A DNA stretch of 64,000 nucleotides from Pseudomonas sp. QS1027 (GCF_002814235.1 NZ_PHSU01000028.1:1-64000), one strand, 5' to 3'; shown: positions 40,531 to 49,901, counted from the stretch's first letter. Made by a program: numbers and translations. Notes: generated by a model from the letters alone, not told the origin.

Positions 40531-41183
40531 CGTGCGCTCCCCCAATGCCGTTCAAGGCGGATAAAACCCAGGCCGATGGGCAGGATCATCGCCGCGTAGA
40601 TGCACATCACCGCGAAGTAGATCAGCGAGGTCTGGAAGGTCGAGGTCACCAGGTTGCGCGCCAGGAACATGATTTCCGGCACGGCGATGGCCGAGGCGAT
40701 GGAGGTGTCCTTGATCAACTGCGTGACGTAGTTGGCGAAGGCCGGCAACGAACGGCGCAGCGACTGCGGCAAGAGAATGTTGGCCAATATCTGCACCCGG
40801 GTCAGCCCGACCGCCAGGCCGGCCTCATATTGCCCGACATGCAGGGACTGCAGGCCGGCACGAAAAATGTCGCAGAGCACCGCGCTGCCCACCAGGCTCA
40901 AGCCGACGATGGCCGCCAGCCACGCGGGCAGATTGATCCCCAGGTACGACATGCCGAAGTAGATCAGGAACAAATGCGCCAGGGCCGGTACGTTACGCAT
41001 CCATTCGATAAAACAGGCAATGCCCGCCTGCACCAGTCGCGAACGACTGAAGGTCAGCCACACCGCCAGCGCCAAGCCGCCGATACTGGCCAGCACCAGG
41101 GTGCACAGGGCGATTTCCAGTGCGGTCAGGGCACCGCTCAACAGCAGGGGCAACAAGCCGAAAAAGGTCTGGAGGCTGCTCAT
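40527..41183 (-). CDS. Polar amino acid-type ABC permease (first)
   Basis: A 218-residue HisQ/GlnP-like permease with about five hydrophobic segments. VGQYEAGLAVGLTRVQILANILLPQSLRRSLPAF is the EAA loop. Its ATG abuts the ATPase stop without a gap, and it overlaps the second permease by four bases, so all three are translationally coupled. Confidence 0.9.
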   Translation of the reverse strand: MSSLQTFFGLLPLLLSGALTALEIALCTLVLASIGGLALAVWLTFSRSRLVQAGIACFIEWMRNVPALAHLFLIYFGMSYLGINLPAWLAAIVGLSLVGSAVLCDIFRAGLQSLHVGQYEAGLAVGLTRVQILANILLPQSLRRSLPAFANYVTQLIKDTSIASAIAVPEIMFLARNLVTSTFQTSLIYFAVMCIYAAMILPIGLGFIRLERHWGSAR

Positions 41184-41972
41184 TCAAGCCTGCTCCATGG
41201 CCATGCGCCCGAGGAAACTGCGGGTGCGCTCGTGGCTGGGCGTGTCGATCACCTGGGCGGAAGGCCCCTGCTCGACGATATGGCCGCCGTCCATGAAGAT
41301 CACCCGGTCGGCCACGTCGCGGGCAAAGCGCACTTCGTGGGTGACCATGATCATGGTCCGGCCCTCTTCCGCCAGTTCGCGGATCACCGCCAGGACCTCG
41401 CCCACCAGTTCGGGATCGAGAGCCGAAGTCGGCTCATCGAACAGGATCACCTTGGGTTGCTGCGCCAGGGCCCGGGCAATTGCTACCCGCTGCTGCTGGC
41501 CGCCGGACAACTGCTCGGGATAGGCATCGGCCTTGTGCCGCAGATGGACCTTCTCCAGCATCGCCTCGGCCAGCTCGTAAGCCTGCTTGCGCGGTATGCC
41601 ACGGGCCTTGATCGAGCCCAACGCGACGTTGTCGCGTACGTTCAAGTGCGGCCACAGGTAGAACAGCTGGAATACCATGGCGATCTCCAGCCGCTGCGGG
41701 GCCATTTCCCGGTCACCCAGCAAACGCAGGCGCGAACCGTCCCGGGCTTGTCCGATCAGCTCATCGCCGAGCCAGATCTCACCCCGGCTAGGTTTCTCCA
41801 GGTAATTGATGCAGCGCAGGCAGGTCGACTTGCCGGAGCCGCTGGGGCCGATCAGCGACAGGGTTTCCCCGGCCTTGAGCTCCAGGCTGATGCCCTTGAG
41901 CACCTCCAGGTCGCCATAACTCTTGTACAGATCACACACGCGCAACAGCGCAGGTTCTACCAGGTTGGACAT
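41184..41972 (-). CDS. Polar amino acid-type ABC ATPase
   Basis: About 262 residues. Walker A is GPSGSGKST, the signature is LSGGQQQRVAIARAL and Walker B is VILFDEP, with TSALDPELV and the switch His in VTHEVRFA, so it is catalytically complete. The Q-loop reads MVFQLFYLWPHL, a small departure from the usual MVFQ-x-FNLFPH in having Tyr for Asn. It is the HisP/GlnQ type. ATG 41972 was chosen because GGGTGAG precedes it; a GTG three codons upstream is possible. It lies 66 bases after the binding-protein gene. Confidence 0.92.
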   Translation of the reverse strand: MSNLVEPALLRVCDLYKSYGDLEVLKGISLELKAGETLSLIGPSGSGKSTCLRCINYLEKPSRGEIWLGDELIGQARDGSRLRLLGDREMAPQRLEIAMVFQLFYLWPHLNVRDNVALGSIKARGIPRKQAYELAEAMLEKVHLRHKADAYPEQLSGGQQQRVAIARALAQQPKVILFDEPTSALDPELVGEVLAVIRELAEEGRTMIMVTHEVRFARDVADRVIFMDGGHIVEQGPSAQVIDTPSHERTRSFLGRMAMEQA

Positions 41973-42038
41973 CTTGCTCACCCGCTATCTCTCGGTCTGG
42001 CGGTGGCTCGACAACACGAGCCACCGGATCACGCTTTG

Positions 42039-42908
42039 TTATTGGCAGCCGGGCAGTTTCCAGTCCGCCGGACGGTCGACGCTCAGGCGCAGGTCCTTGC
42101 CCTGGGGCATGAACCAGACATCCTGGGTCAGGCCATAGCGAGCGCCGATCTTGCGCATCTCACAGGTCTTCCAGAGTTCCTGGATCTGCGCATTGACCGC
42201 CGCCAGCAACTGCGGATTGTCCTTGTTGAAACCGAACACCACCTGCCCCAGCCCGGTCAGCAGGGGGAAATCCGGATCGTTGTCGGTGAAGGCGTTGAAG
42301 TGCAGGTGCCACTGGGCATTGCGCGAAATGGCGTACTGCATAACCGGCGGATCACCGATCACCGCGTCGATACGCCCGGCCAGCAGGTCCCGCACGGCAG
42401 CGTCCGAGGTGTCGTAGAGCGTAACTTGCAGCCCCTGGATCTTGCGCATTTCAGGAATGAAGGAGAACCCGGTGATGGTCCCGACCTTCTTGCCCTGCAG
42501 GTCCTTGAGGGTCTTCCAGTCGGTCTTGTCGGTCTGGGTGATGCCGTTCTTGAAATAGTGGATCGGATCGCTCAGGGCCATGATTTTCGAGCGCTGCTCG
42601 GTCCAGCCCATGGTCCCGGCCATGACATCGACACGGCGGGCCTGCACCGAGGCAATGGTCCCCGACCATTCCATCAGCGCCGGTTTGACCTTCATCCCGA
42701 GCTTCTCGGAAATTTGTTGAAGGATTTCACCGTCGTAGCCGACCATCTTGCTATCTTGATAACCGGTCCCTGGCATGTCACCGCTGAAGGCGATGGTCAG
42801 GCTGCCCGGCTCCACGGTGTCCAGCGCGAACGCCGGGCCCGCGGCCAGCAGGGACAGTATCAATCCGGCGCAAAGGCCGGTAAACCGTTGAATGTCAGGC
42901 TTGTTCAT
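42039..42908 (-). CDS. ABC substrate-binding protein, amino acid type
   Basis: A 289-residue type 3 periplasmic binding protein. The signal peptide ends AGPAFA near residue 28. GSLTIAFSGDMPGTGYQDSK, MVGYDGEILQQISEKLGMKV and SGTIASVQARRVDVMAGTMG carry the conserved Arg-Asp ligand-binding pair region, and LLAGRIDAVIGDPP the hinge. GAGG is upstream of ATG 42908. It is the first gene of the operon and divergent from the GlxA/AraC-type regulator. The ligand is not deducible. Confidence 0.9.
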   Translation of the reverse strand: MNKPDIQRFTGLCAGLILSLLAAGPAFALDTVEPGSLTIAFSGDMPGTGYQDSKMVGYDGEILQQISEKLGMKVKPALMEWSGTIASVQARRVDVMAGTMGWTEQRSKIMALSDPIHYFKNGITQTDKTDWKTLKDLQGKKVGTITGFSFIPEMRKIQGLQVTLYDTSDAAVRDLLAGRIDAVIGDPPVMQYAISRNAQWHLHFNAFTDNDPDFPLLTGLGQVVFGFNKDNPQLLAAVNAQIQELWKTCEMRKIGARYGLTQDVWFMPQGKDLRLSVDRPADWKLPGCQ

Positions 42909-43007
42909 CGTGTGCACCTCGTTGGTTTTCTTATTGAACGACAGGATGTTGGGCAGGCCTTCATCCTAGGGCCGAGGGCACATAAATCAGTTGGATGCTT
43001 TGCACGA

Positions 43008-44096
43008 ATGATTGAATATTTGCGACATCTGCATGAAACCGCGAACGAGGCCGGCGAGCCGAGCCTGGTGGCGCGCCTTGACCAGCAACCAGCGCCCTCT
43101 GCGCACAAGCGTCGCGGAACGGCCGAACTGTCGGTGGGCATCGTGCTCTGGCCGCGTTTTCCCCTGCTGTCGTTGTCCGGGCTGACCGATGCGCTGCGCC
43201 ATGCCGCCGACACCGGTGACCAGAGCCGGCCGATCCGTTGCGAATGGAAAGTGCTGGGCACACCGGGGCAACGCGTCGCCTCCAGCGGCGGACTGGACGT
43301 GCCGATCGACAGCGAGATGGGCGACCCGCAACGCTTCGATTACATCGTGGTGATCGGCGGCCTGCTGGATTCCCTGGCCGATGTACCGAAAAGCTACCCG
43401 GCGTTCCTGCACCAGGCCGCGGCGGCGGGCGTGCCCCTGATCGGCCTGTGCACCGGCAGCTTCGTGCTGGCCCGTCACGGGCTGATGGAAGGCCACACCG
43501 CCTGCGTGCACGCCTACCATGCCGATGACTGGAAGCGCCTGTTCCCGACCCTGCGGTTTATCACCCATAACGATTTCCTGATCGACAAGGACCGTATCAC
43601 CTGTGCCGGTGGCGTCTCGGTGATCGAGTTGGCGGTGCATCTGATCGGCATGCACTGCGGCCCGGACCGCGCCGGCAAGGTGGTGCACCAGATGACCGTG
43701 GCCAAGAGCGGCACCGGCAGCTTCCTCGAACGGCGCAAGGCCCTGGGTTATGCCAGCTCGTCCAACCGGCGCCTGCACGAGGCGGTGATGCTGATGGAAA
43801 AGCACATGGCCGAACCGCTGGAAATCGAGGCCATCGCCCATTGGGTCGGCACCAGCAAACGCCAACTGGAACGGCTGTTCATGGCGGAAACCGACACCAG
43901 TCCGGCGCAGTTCTATCGTCAGGTGCGGTTACGCTTCGGACGCTGGCTGCTGGTCAGCTCGGATCGGCAGATCGGCGAAATCGCCTTCGAATGCGGCTTT
44001 GCCGACGCGCCGCATTTCATCCGGCATTTCCAGAGCCTGTTCGGCCTGTCACCGGGTAAGTTGCGCAAGGCGTTGCTGAAGCACGCCGGCCCATGA
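43008..44096 (+). CDS. GlxA-family AraC transcriptional regulator
   Basis: About 362 residues. An N-terminal DJ-1/PfpI-like domain (LSVGIVLWPRFPLLSLSGLT, FDYIVVIGGLLDSL and GVPLIGLCTGSFVLAR) holds the nucleophile-elbow Cys but is regulatory here. The C-terminal AraC domain has HTH segments at IAHWVGTSKRQLERLFMAET and IGEIAFECGFADAPHFIRHF. The start is uncertain: ATG 43008 has no clear ribosome-binding site. The frame stays open far upstream, but that stretch is antisense to the ABC operon. It is divergent from the binding-protein gene, 99 bases away, and probably activates the operon. Relatives regulate amino-compound catabolism (e.g. ArgR, GbdR, CdhR). Confidence 0.88.
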   Translation: MIEYLRHLHETANEAGEPSLVARLDQQPAPSAHKRRGTAELSVGIVLWPRFPLLSLSGLTDALRHAADTGDQSRPIRCEWKVLGTPGQRVASSGGLDVPIDSEMGDPQRFDYIVVIGGLLDSLADVPKSYPAFLHQAAAAGVPLIGLCTGSFVLARHGLMEGHTACVHAYHADDWKRLFPTLRFITHNDFLIDKDRITCAGGVSVIELAVHLIGMHCGPDRAGKVVHQMTVAKSGTGSFLERRKALGYASSSNRRLHEAVMLMEKHMAEPLEIEAIAHWVGTSKRQLERLFMAETDTSPAQFYRQVRLRFGRWLLVSSDRQIGEIAFECGFADAPHFIRHFQSLFGLSPGKLRKALLKHAGP

Positions 44097-44188
44097 GAGG
44101 GAAACAACTCGGTTCAGATTCACGCTGAAGATTTCATGACTGGGGTAATCTATTCTTCCCCGCAGGTCCAGGGTGCTTCGGAGTCAGT

Positions 44189-45151
44189 ATGCTGCGTATC
44201 GGCTTCATTACCTTTCCCGGTTTCGGCGTCATGAGTTTCTCGGCCATTTCGGTGTTCGAGACCGCCAACACGCTCGTTGGCAAGCAACACTACGATGTGC
44301 GCCTGCTGTCGGAGCAAGGTGGCCTGGTGCGCAGTTCGGTGGGTATCCAGGTGCAGACCGAAGTCTTCGGCGCCAGCACCTTCGACACGGTGATCATCGG
44401 CGGCGGCGCCAACCGGCCCTTCACCCCCGCCCTGCTCGCCTATCTGCGCCAGGCCGCGGACAGCAGCCGACGTCTGGCGGCGACCTGTTCCGGCACCTTC
44501 TTTCTCGCCGAAGCCGGGCTGCTCGATGGCTCCCGGGCGACCACCCACTGGTTTTTCGCCGAGGAATTCCGCGCCCGTTATCCACGGGTCAGGCTGGAAG
44601 AGGAACGTCTGTTTGTGGTCGACGGGTCGCTGTGGACCTCGGCCGGGATGACGGCGGGCATCGACCAGGCACTGGCCATGGTCGAGAAAGACCTCGGTGC
44701 CGAAGTGGCCCGCGCCGTTTCGAAAACCCTCATTCTGCAAAACCGCCGGGCCGGTGGTCAGCCGCAGTCCTCGGCGTTGCTGGAAGAGCAGCGTTCCGAC
44801 CGGATCCAGATCGCCCTGGCCTATGCGCAAAACCACCTGCACACCGAACTCAGCCTGGAGCGCCTGGCCGAAGCCGCGCACCTGAGCACGCGGCAGTTCA
44901 GCCGGGTCTTTCGCGAACAGACCGGCACCTCCCCGGCCAAGGCCATCGAAAAGCTGCGCATCGACGCGGCGCTGGTGCTGATCCAGGAAGGCCGGCATCC
45001 GATCGAGGCCATCGCCCGCCAGACCGGCTTTGGTGACAGCGAGCGGATGCGCCGCGCCTTTGTCCGGGCGTTCGGCGAACCGCCACGGGCCATGCGGCGT
45101 CATGCCCGGGTCAGGACCGAACAGGCACAACAACGCGAAGCCATGTCCTGA
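44189..45151 (+). CDS. GlxA-family AraC transcriptional regulator
   Basis: A 320-residue protein with the DJ-1/PfpI-like sensor domain (LRIGFITFPGFGVMSFSAIS, VIIGGGANRPF and RRLAATCSGTFFLAEAGLL) and a C-terminal AraC domain (LERLAEAAHLSTRQFSRVFR and IEAIARQTGFGDSERMRRAF). It starts 92 bases after the previous GlxA-type regulator in the same direction, but the two are only distantly alike. Next downstream is the secreted NTF2-like protein. Its target is unknown. Confidence 0.9.
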   Translation: MLRIGFITFPGFGVMSFSAISVFETANTLVGKQHYDVRLLSEQGGLVRSSVGIQVQTEVFGASTFDTVIIGGGANRPFTPALLAYLRQAADSSRRLAATCSGTFFLAEAGLLDGSRATTHWFFAEEFRARYPRVRLEEERLFVVDGSLWTSAGMTAGIDQALAMVEKDLGAEVARAVSKTLILQNRRAGGQPQSSALLEEQRSDRIQIALAYAQNHLHTELSLERLAEAAHLSTRQFSRVFREQTGTSPAKAIEKLRIDAALVLIQEGRHPIEAIARQTGFGDSERMRRAFVRAFGEPPRAMRRHARVRTEQAQQREAMS

Positions 45152-45255
45152 AACGAGGGTTAAACGACACTTTTCACGTTCCTCGGACGATTAGGCTGGT
45201 TCACAGATGAACACGCACTGTCCTTCGAATTGCAGAATGCCTGCCAGGAGCAACC

Positions 45256-45738
45256 ATGAAGCTGTTTTCCACGACCCGTCTCGCCAGCTGTTCCCTGCTG
45301 CTGGGTGCACTGATCACCCTCTCCACCAGCGGCGCCTTCGCCGCCTCGAACGAGGACGAGGTGCGCGGGTTCTTCAGCGATTTCGTCAAGGCGCAGAACG
45401 CCCACGACCTCAAGCAGATCCGCTCGATGCTCTGGGATTCGCCGCAGATGCTCTGGTACGCCCGGGGCGGCGCGAGCTGGGGCCCGGATGCGGTGGTCGA
45501 GCGCTTGAAAGACTATTACCAGGGCGTCTGGCAACTGGACCCGGACATGAGCAAGTTCCGCACCACGCAACTCAACGACACCGTGGCGCAAATCCTGGTG
45601 CCGGTGACTTTTACCCGCAGCCACGCCGGTGAAGCGCCGCAGAAAAACACTTTCCTGATCAGCCAGACCCTGCTGCGCGACGCCAACGGCTGGCATGTCG
45701 CGACGATCATGCCGGTGGCCGATACCAACTTCAAATAA
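45256..45738 (+). CDS. Secreted NTF2/SnoaL-like protein
   Basis: A 160-residue protein with a signal peptide (residues 1-29, ending AFA) and an NTF2-like cone fold: DEVRGFFSDFVKAQNAHDLKQIRSMLWDSP is the N-terminal helix pair, followed by the beta sheet ending in TFLISQTLLRDANGWHVATIMP. Such domains bind small ligands or act in dimers; no active-site pattern is decisive. CAGGAG precedes the ATG. Periplasmic or extracellular. Confidence 0.82.
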   Translation: MKLFSTTRLASCSLLLGALITLSTSGAFAASNEDEVRGFFSDFVKAQNAHDLKQIRSMLWDSPQMLWYARGGASWGPDAVVERLKDYYQGVWQLDPDMSKFRTTQLNDTVAQILVPVTFTRSHAGEAPQKNTFLISQTLLRDANGWHVATIMPVADTNFK

Positions 45739-45763
45739 GCCCCGCCAGCCGCTCAGCCCGAGA

Positions 45764-46081
45764 TCAAGCCAACCACCAGCGCAGCAGGAAAAAGAACGCC
45801 ATGCTCAGTAACATGCTGAGCAAGGTGTTGCGGGTGTAGAGCACCAGGCCGATGGCGACCAGCGAACTGAGCAGGTACGGATTGTCGTACTGCAGGTTCA
45901 ACTGGTGATCGGGCAGGAACACGATCGGCCCGCAGATCGCCGTGAGCATGCCCGGAACGGCAAAGCCGAGGAACTGCCGGGCATTGCTGCTCAGGCGCAC
46001 CGGCAAGCGCGGTTCGAGAAACACGTAGCGGTTGAGGAACACCAGCAGCCCCATCCCGAAAATCACCGCCCAGACCATCAT
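45764..46081 (-). CDS. azlD: AzlD-type branched-chain amino acid exporter subunit
   Basis: A 105-residue protein with four hydrophobic segments (MVWAVIFGMGLLVFLNRYVF; FLGFAVPGMLTAICGPIVFL and others), the usual length and pattern for AzlD, the small subunit of the AzlCD exporter of branched-chain amino acids and analogues. It overlaps azlC by four bases. Confidence 0.88.
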   Translation of the reverse strand: MMVWAVIFGMGLLVFLNRYVFLEPRLPVRLSSNARQFLGFAVPGMLTAICGPIVFLPDHQLNLQYDNPYLLSSLVAIGLVLYTRNTLLSMLLSMAFFFLLRWWLA

Positions 46082-46776
46082 TCGCGCCCCCGATACAGCT
46101 TGTTGCAGAGAAATCCCGCCGTCATTCCCGCCAGCCCTGACAGCACCAGGGCCGAACCCAGCTGCCAGTAGCTGAACAGCACCGAACAGAACAACGACAC
46201 GGCCACACAGACCACGGTGGGGACATTGCGCACCACCGGGGTGATCAAGGCGATAAAGGTCGCGGCGATGGAGAAATCCAGCCCCAGGTGTTCAAGACCG
46301 GGAATACTGCGACCCAGCACGATCCCCGCCAGGGTGAACAGGTTCCAGGCGATATAGAACGTCAGCCCCACCCCCAGCGCATACCAGCGGTTGAACTGTT
46401 GCTTGTCGTGCTGGCTGGTCAAGGCGAACAGTTCGTCGGTCAGCAGGAAGCCCAGGCCGATCCGCCAGCGGCCGGGTAAAGGGGAAATCACCGAGCGCAG
46501 GCTCATGCCGTACAACAGGTGTTGCGAGGTCAGCAGCGCGGTGGTGAGCAGGATCGAGAAAATCCCGGCACCGCCCTTGAGCATGCCGATGGCCACCAGT
46601 TGTGCAGCACCGGCAAACACGATGCTGGACAAACCCTGGCCTTGCAGCGGCGTCAGGTTGGCCTCGATGGCCATGGAGCCGGCCAGCAATCCCCAGGGCG
46701 CGGTTGCCAGGGACAACGGCATGATGGCCACGGCACCGCGCAGGAAGGCGGCGCGAGGTAACAGATGATCGGACAT
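46078..46776 (-). CDS. azlC: AzlC-type branched-chain amino acid exporter subunit
   Basis: A 232-residue membrane protein with about six hydrophobic segments. AAFLRGAVAIMPLSLATAPW and the stretch VFAGAAQLVAIGML, LLTSQHLLYGMSLR, GFLLTDELFALTSQ are diagnostic of AzlC. ATG 46776 gives the family-like N-terminus; the frame is open 72 bases further. Coupled to azlD by ATGA overlap. Confidence 0.92.
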   Translation of the reverse strand: MSDHLLPRAAFLRGAVAIMPLSLATAPWGLLAGSMAIEANLTPLQGQGLSSIVFAGAAQLVAIGMLKGGAGIFSILLTTALLTSQHLLYGMSLRSVISPLPGRWRIGLGFLLTDELFALTSQHDKQQFNRWYALGVGLTFYIAWNLFTLAGIVLGRSIPGLEHLGLDFSIAATFIALITPVVRNVPTVVCVAVSLFCSVLFSYWQLGSALVLSGLAGMTAGFLCNKLYRGRE

Positions 46777-46904
46777 AAGACTCGGGCACAAAGAAAAAGA
46801 CGCTGACTTTGCCAGCCCGCCGCGCGCCTGTCTTGAACATTTGTGCACAACACGACACTTGGGCAGCGCGTCGAATCAAGCGCCGTCCAGGTATCCCCGA
46901 CCGG

Positions 46905-47561
46905 TCAGCGAATCGGCGGCACGCGCACCGGCCCTTGGCGGCATTGGTTTTTGACGCCTTTGCCGCACTCGCCAAAACCCAGGTCCCTGGTCAGGCACAC
47001 ACGCACCTCGGCCAGTTCCGGCCCGCTGCAACGTACCGTCACACCGCCCTCGGGCATTCCTGGATTGCTCTGGCGGAACAGTTGGACGATCTGGTCGGCG
47101 GAGTATTCCCGCGGTGTCGTCGAAGGTTGCAGGGCTTGCGGAACCACCACGGTCCCGAGCGCCTTGTCAGCCGCGTTCAGATAACCCGAAGCGCCCAACC
47201 CACTGCAGGTGCCGTGTTTGTCCCATTCATGTTCCAGAAGTTTGCCCGAGGGAAACAGCGTGAGGCCCTGCTGCCGCTCCTGCGGTGTCAAGGGTGTCAG
47301 TGGCGGGCAGGATTGCGGCCAGCCACCCTTGGCATACTGCGGCCACAAGCCATGGAGCACAAAACCGTAACCCTTGCCGCTGCATTGCTGATCGTTGGCA
47401 TGGGTCAGGCAGAAGGTCGGCGACCAGGACAAGGTCAGCAGGTAGTAATCGAAGACCCCCGCCACCGACTCGGTCTGCTGCCTCGATTGCCGGGCTTCGC
47501 TGAGACTTGCATGGCCCACCGTCAGGGCGATGAACAAGAGGACTACAGAAGATAATTTCAT
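46905..47561 (-). CDS. Ribonuclease T2-family RNase (RNase I-like)
   Basis: A 218-residue secreted ribonuclease with a signal peptide of about 23 residues. CAS I (VLHGLWPQY) gives His 70, and CAS II (EHEWDKHGTC) gives Glu 112 and His 116, so the catalytic residues are present. Cysteines are placed for disulphides. The family cleaves RNA without strong base specificity through a 2',3'-cyclic phosphate. ATG 47561 begins the signal peptide; the frame is open 39 bases further. Periplasmic. Confidence 0.92.
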   Translation of the reverse strand: MKLSSVVLLFIALTVGHASLSEARQSRQQTESVAGVFDYYLLTLSWSPTFCLTHANDQQCSGKGYGFVLHGLWPQYAKGGWPQSCPPLTPLTPQERQQGLTLFPSGKLLEHEWDKHGTCSGLGASGYLNAADKALGTVVVPQALQPSTTPREYSADQIVQLFRQSNPGMPEGGVTVRCSGPELAEVRVCLTRDLGFGECGKGVKNQCRQGPVRVPPIR

Positions 47562-47756
47562 TGGTTTTCCTATCCCATCGGGCGCCATCATGGCGCTCAA
47601 AACATCGTAACCATAGCTTCAGATCAAGGTTTGTCTTGAACAAAAACTGTTAAATGTCACTGCAAAACAGTAATATTCAGCACTTTTTTCCAGGCTTTGC
47701 CGCGCCGTCCCGGCGCACGCCACACATGACGTAGTCGCTCTAGGGAGCAGTGTTTC

Positions 47757-48581
47757 ATGAGTATTCGCAACATCCGCAAGAAAGTCGTCTCCGCCCTTTG
47801 GACCCTGGCCGTACTCTTGCTGATCTACTGCTTTCCGAAAACCATCCTCGGCTTTCTGCTTCTGGTCGTGGTTTGCGGTGTCTATGACTTCCTGCGCAAC
47901 GGCATCTACACCGCCGAGCTGGCGAAGAAGTATTTTATCGGCAACGGTCGCAACACCTGGGTGCTGTCGCCCTTCAACTCGCTGTTCGACCTGATCAGCA
48001 AGCCCAACCGCGGCGTCTACAAGATGCAGGACCTGCCGGAAGACTGCCAGCGCGACCTGCAGCAGGTCATCGACAAGGCGATGAGCCACAAGGACGAGAT
48101 CATCGACTATCTCGACTCGCGGATGGCGGAAAACAAGCGCGGCATGCTGTTCTTCCAGTGGTACGGGCGCAAGATCGACACCGAGCTGGATATCTCGGAA
48201 CTCCAGCAGAAGTTCCCCTATGTCAAGACCGTGGGCGTGTCGGTGTTCAATGAAAACCGCTCGACGTCCTTCCACTTCGGCCCGCTGCGCATGATGTTCC
48301 GTGTGCTCTACAACATGGCTCCGGCGCCACACCATGAAGGCGTCTATATCCAGTGCCGCAAGCAGAAACACTACTGGCATGACGATCCGCTGTTCATTTT
48401 CGATGACACGCTGCTGCACGCGTCCTTCAACAAGAACGACGCCAAGCGTTACTGCCTGTTCATCGATATCGTCCGTCCGTCCTACGCCCCGCGCATTATC
48501 AGCGGCGCGATCGCGGCGTTCGCCAGCGCGGCGTTCACCCTGCGTCAGGGCTTCTACAAGAACTGGAAGGTCATCAAGTAA
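47757..48581 (+). CDS. lpxO: LpxO-like aspartyl/asparaginyl beta-hydroxylase-family protein
   Basis: A 274-residue membrane-associated 2-oxoglutarate/Fe(II) dioxygenase-family protein. One or two hydrophobic segments span 13-45 (LWTLAVLLLIYCFPKTILGFLLLV). The catalytic half has TSFHFGPLRMMFRVLYN, which should supply an iron-ligand His, and FIFDDTLLHASFN with the FDD-x-x-x-H motif, then RYCLFIDIVRP. In pseudomonads such proteins 2-hydroxylate lipid A secondary acyl chains. Closeness to the characterised LpxO is likely but not proved. Confidence 0.78.
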   Translation: MSIRNIRKKVVSALWTLAVLLLIYCFPKTILGFLLLVVVCGVYDFLRNGIYTAELAKKYFIGNGRNTWVLSPFNSLFDLISKPNRGVYKMQDLPEDCQRDLQQVIDKAMSHKDEIIDYLDSRMAENKRGMLFFQWYGRKIDTELDISELQQKFPYVKTVGVSVFNENRSTSFHFGPLRMMFRVLYNMAPAPHHEGVYIQCRKQKHYWHDDPLFIFDDTLLHASFNKNDAKRYCLFIDIVRPSYAPRIISGAIAAFASAAFTLRQGFYKNWKVIK

Positions 48582-48668
48582 CAACGGCTGGAGGTTGTGC
48601 CGCGCCTTCGAAGCTGCGCGGCCAAACCCGGTAATAGCCTTGAGGCGCTGGATTGACCAGCCCCTCAA

Positions 48669-48700
48669 GCGCCCGCCCCAACCCCGCAGGACGCGGGCGC
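48669..48700. terminator. Inverted repeat between convergent genes
   Basis: GCGCCCGC and GCGGGCGC form an eight-base stem with a 16-base loop between the ends of lpxO and fabV. There is no T-run, so termination is uncertain. Confidence 0.35.
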
Positions 48701-48704
48701 TGAT

Positions 48705-49901
48705 TCAGGCCTGGATCAGATTGACGATCGGCACGTCCGGGCTGACGTCGGCATCGTAATCCACACCTTCGACCCCGAAACCGAACAGACGCAGGAACTC
48801 GGCCTTGTAGCCGGCAAAATCCGTCAGTTCGTTGAGGTTTTCGGTGGTGACCGCATCCCACAGCTTCGCCACCTGCGCCTGGACTTCCGGCTGCAGTTCC
48901 TTGTAGTCGGCACGCAGGCGACCGTCTTCGTCAAGGATCGGGGTCGGCGAGTACAGGCTGTCCTTGTACAGGCCGTAGACCTGCTCGATGCAACCTTCGT
49001 GGGAGCCCTGCTCCTTCATCACCTTGAACAGCAGCGACAGGTACAGCGGCATGATCGGGATCGCCGAGCTCGCCTGGGTGACCACGGCTTTCAACACCGA
49101 GACCCGCGCGTCGCCGCCTTTGGCTGCCAGACGCTCACGAATCTTCAGGACCTTCTGGTCCAGGTCCTTCTTGGCCGCGCCAATGGAGCCGTTCCAGTAG
49201 ATGTCGTGGGTCAGCTTTTCGCCCAGGTAGGTGAAGGCGGTGGTTTTCGCGCCGTCAGCCAGCACACCGGCTTCGTCCAGGGCATCGATCCACAGCTGCC
49301 AGTCTTCGCCACCCATGACCTTGACGGTACCGTCGATCTCTTCCTGGGTCGCTTCGGCCAGCGTGGTGACGTTGACCTCTTCCTTGTCGGTGTTCAGGCC
49401 ACGCTGGGTGACCGACTTGCCGATCGGCTTGAGCGTCGAGCTGTAGACTTCACCGGTTTTCGGATCGGTACGACGCGGTGCCGCCAGGCTGTAGACCACC
49501 AGGTCGATCTTGCCCATGTCGCGCTTGATGGTCTCGATGGTCAGGCGCTTGACTTCATCGGAGAACGCATCGCCATTGATGCTCTTGGCGTACAGGCCTT
49601 TCTCTTCGGCAAACTTGTGGAACGCGGCGCTGTTGTACCAGCCGGCGGTGCCGAGCTTGCCTTCGTCGCCTTCACGCTCGAAGAACACGCCCAGGGTGTT
49701 GGCACCGCAACCGAAAGCCGCGGTGATGCGTGCCGCCAGGCCGTAACCGGTGGATGCACCGAGCACCAGGACGTTCTTCGGTCCGTCGCTGACCGGGCCT
49801 TGCTGGGTGACGTAGTCAATCTGTTGCTTGACGTTGGCTTCGCAACCCACTGGGTGGGTGGTCACACAGATAAAGCCACGAACGCGTGGTTTGATGATCA
49901 T
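48705..49901 (-). CDS. fabV: Trans-2-enoyl-CoA/ACP reductase FabV
   Basis: A 398-residue NADH-dependent enoyl reductase of the FabV type, the last step of the fatty-acid elongation cycle and intrinsically resistant to triclosan. [20 protein letters not shown] is the invariant N-terminus, [17 protein letters not shown] is the NADH-binding fold, and the catalytic Y235-x8-K244 is present ([11 protein letters not shown]) at the numbering known for FabV. AAAAGGGAA precedes ATG 49901. It is divergent from the diguanylate cyclase gene. Confidence 0.97.
   Translation of the reverse strand: MIIKPRVRGFICVTTHPVGCEANVKQQIDYVTQQGPVSDGPKNVLVLGASTGYGLAARITAAFGCGANTLGVFFEREGDEGKLGTAGWYNSAAFHKFAEEKGLYAKSINGDAFSDEVKRLTIETIKRDMGKIDLVVYSLAAPRRTDPKTGEVYSSTLKPIGKSVTQRGLNTDKEEVNVTTLAEATQEEIDGTVKVMGGEDWQLWIDALDEAGVLADGAKTTAFTYLGEKLTHDIYWNGSIGAAKKDLDQKVLKIRERLAAKGGDARVSVLKAVVTQASSAIPIMPLYLSLLFKVMKEQGSHEGCIEQVYGLYKDSLYSPTPILDEDGRLRADYKELQPEVQAQVAKLWDAVTTENLNELTDFAGYKAEFLRLFGFGVEGVDYDADVSPDVPIVNLIQA

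Noticed and set aside
40545-43007. Long open upstream extension of the GlxA-type regulator frame
   Set aside because: It is antisense to the ABC operon and has low-complexity composition. The regulator proper begins near 43008.
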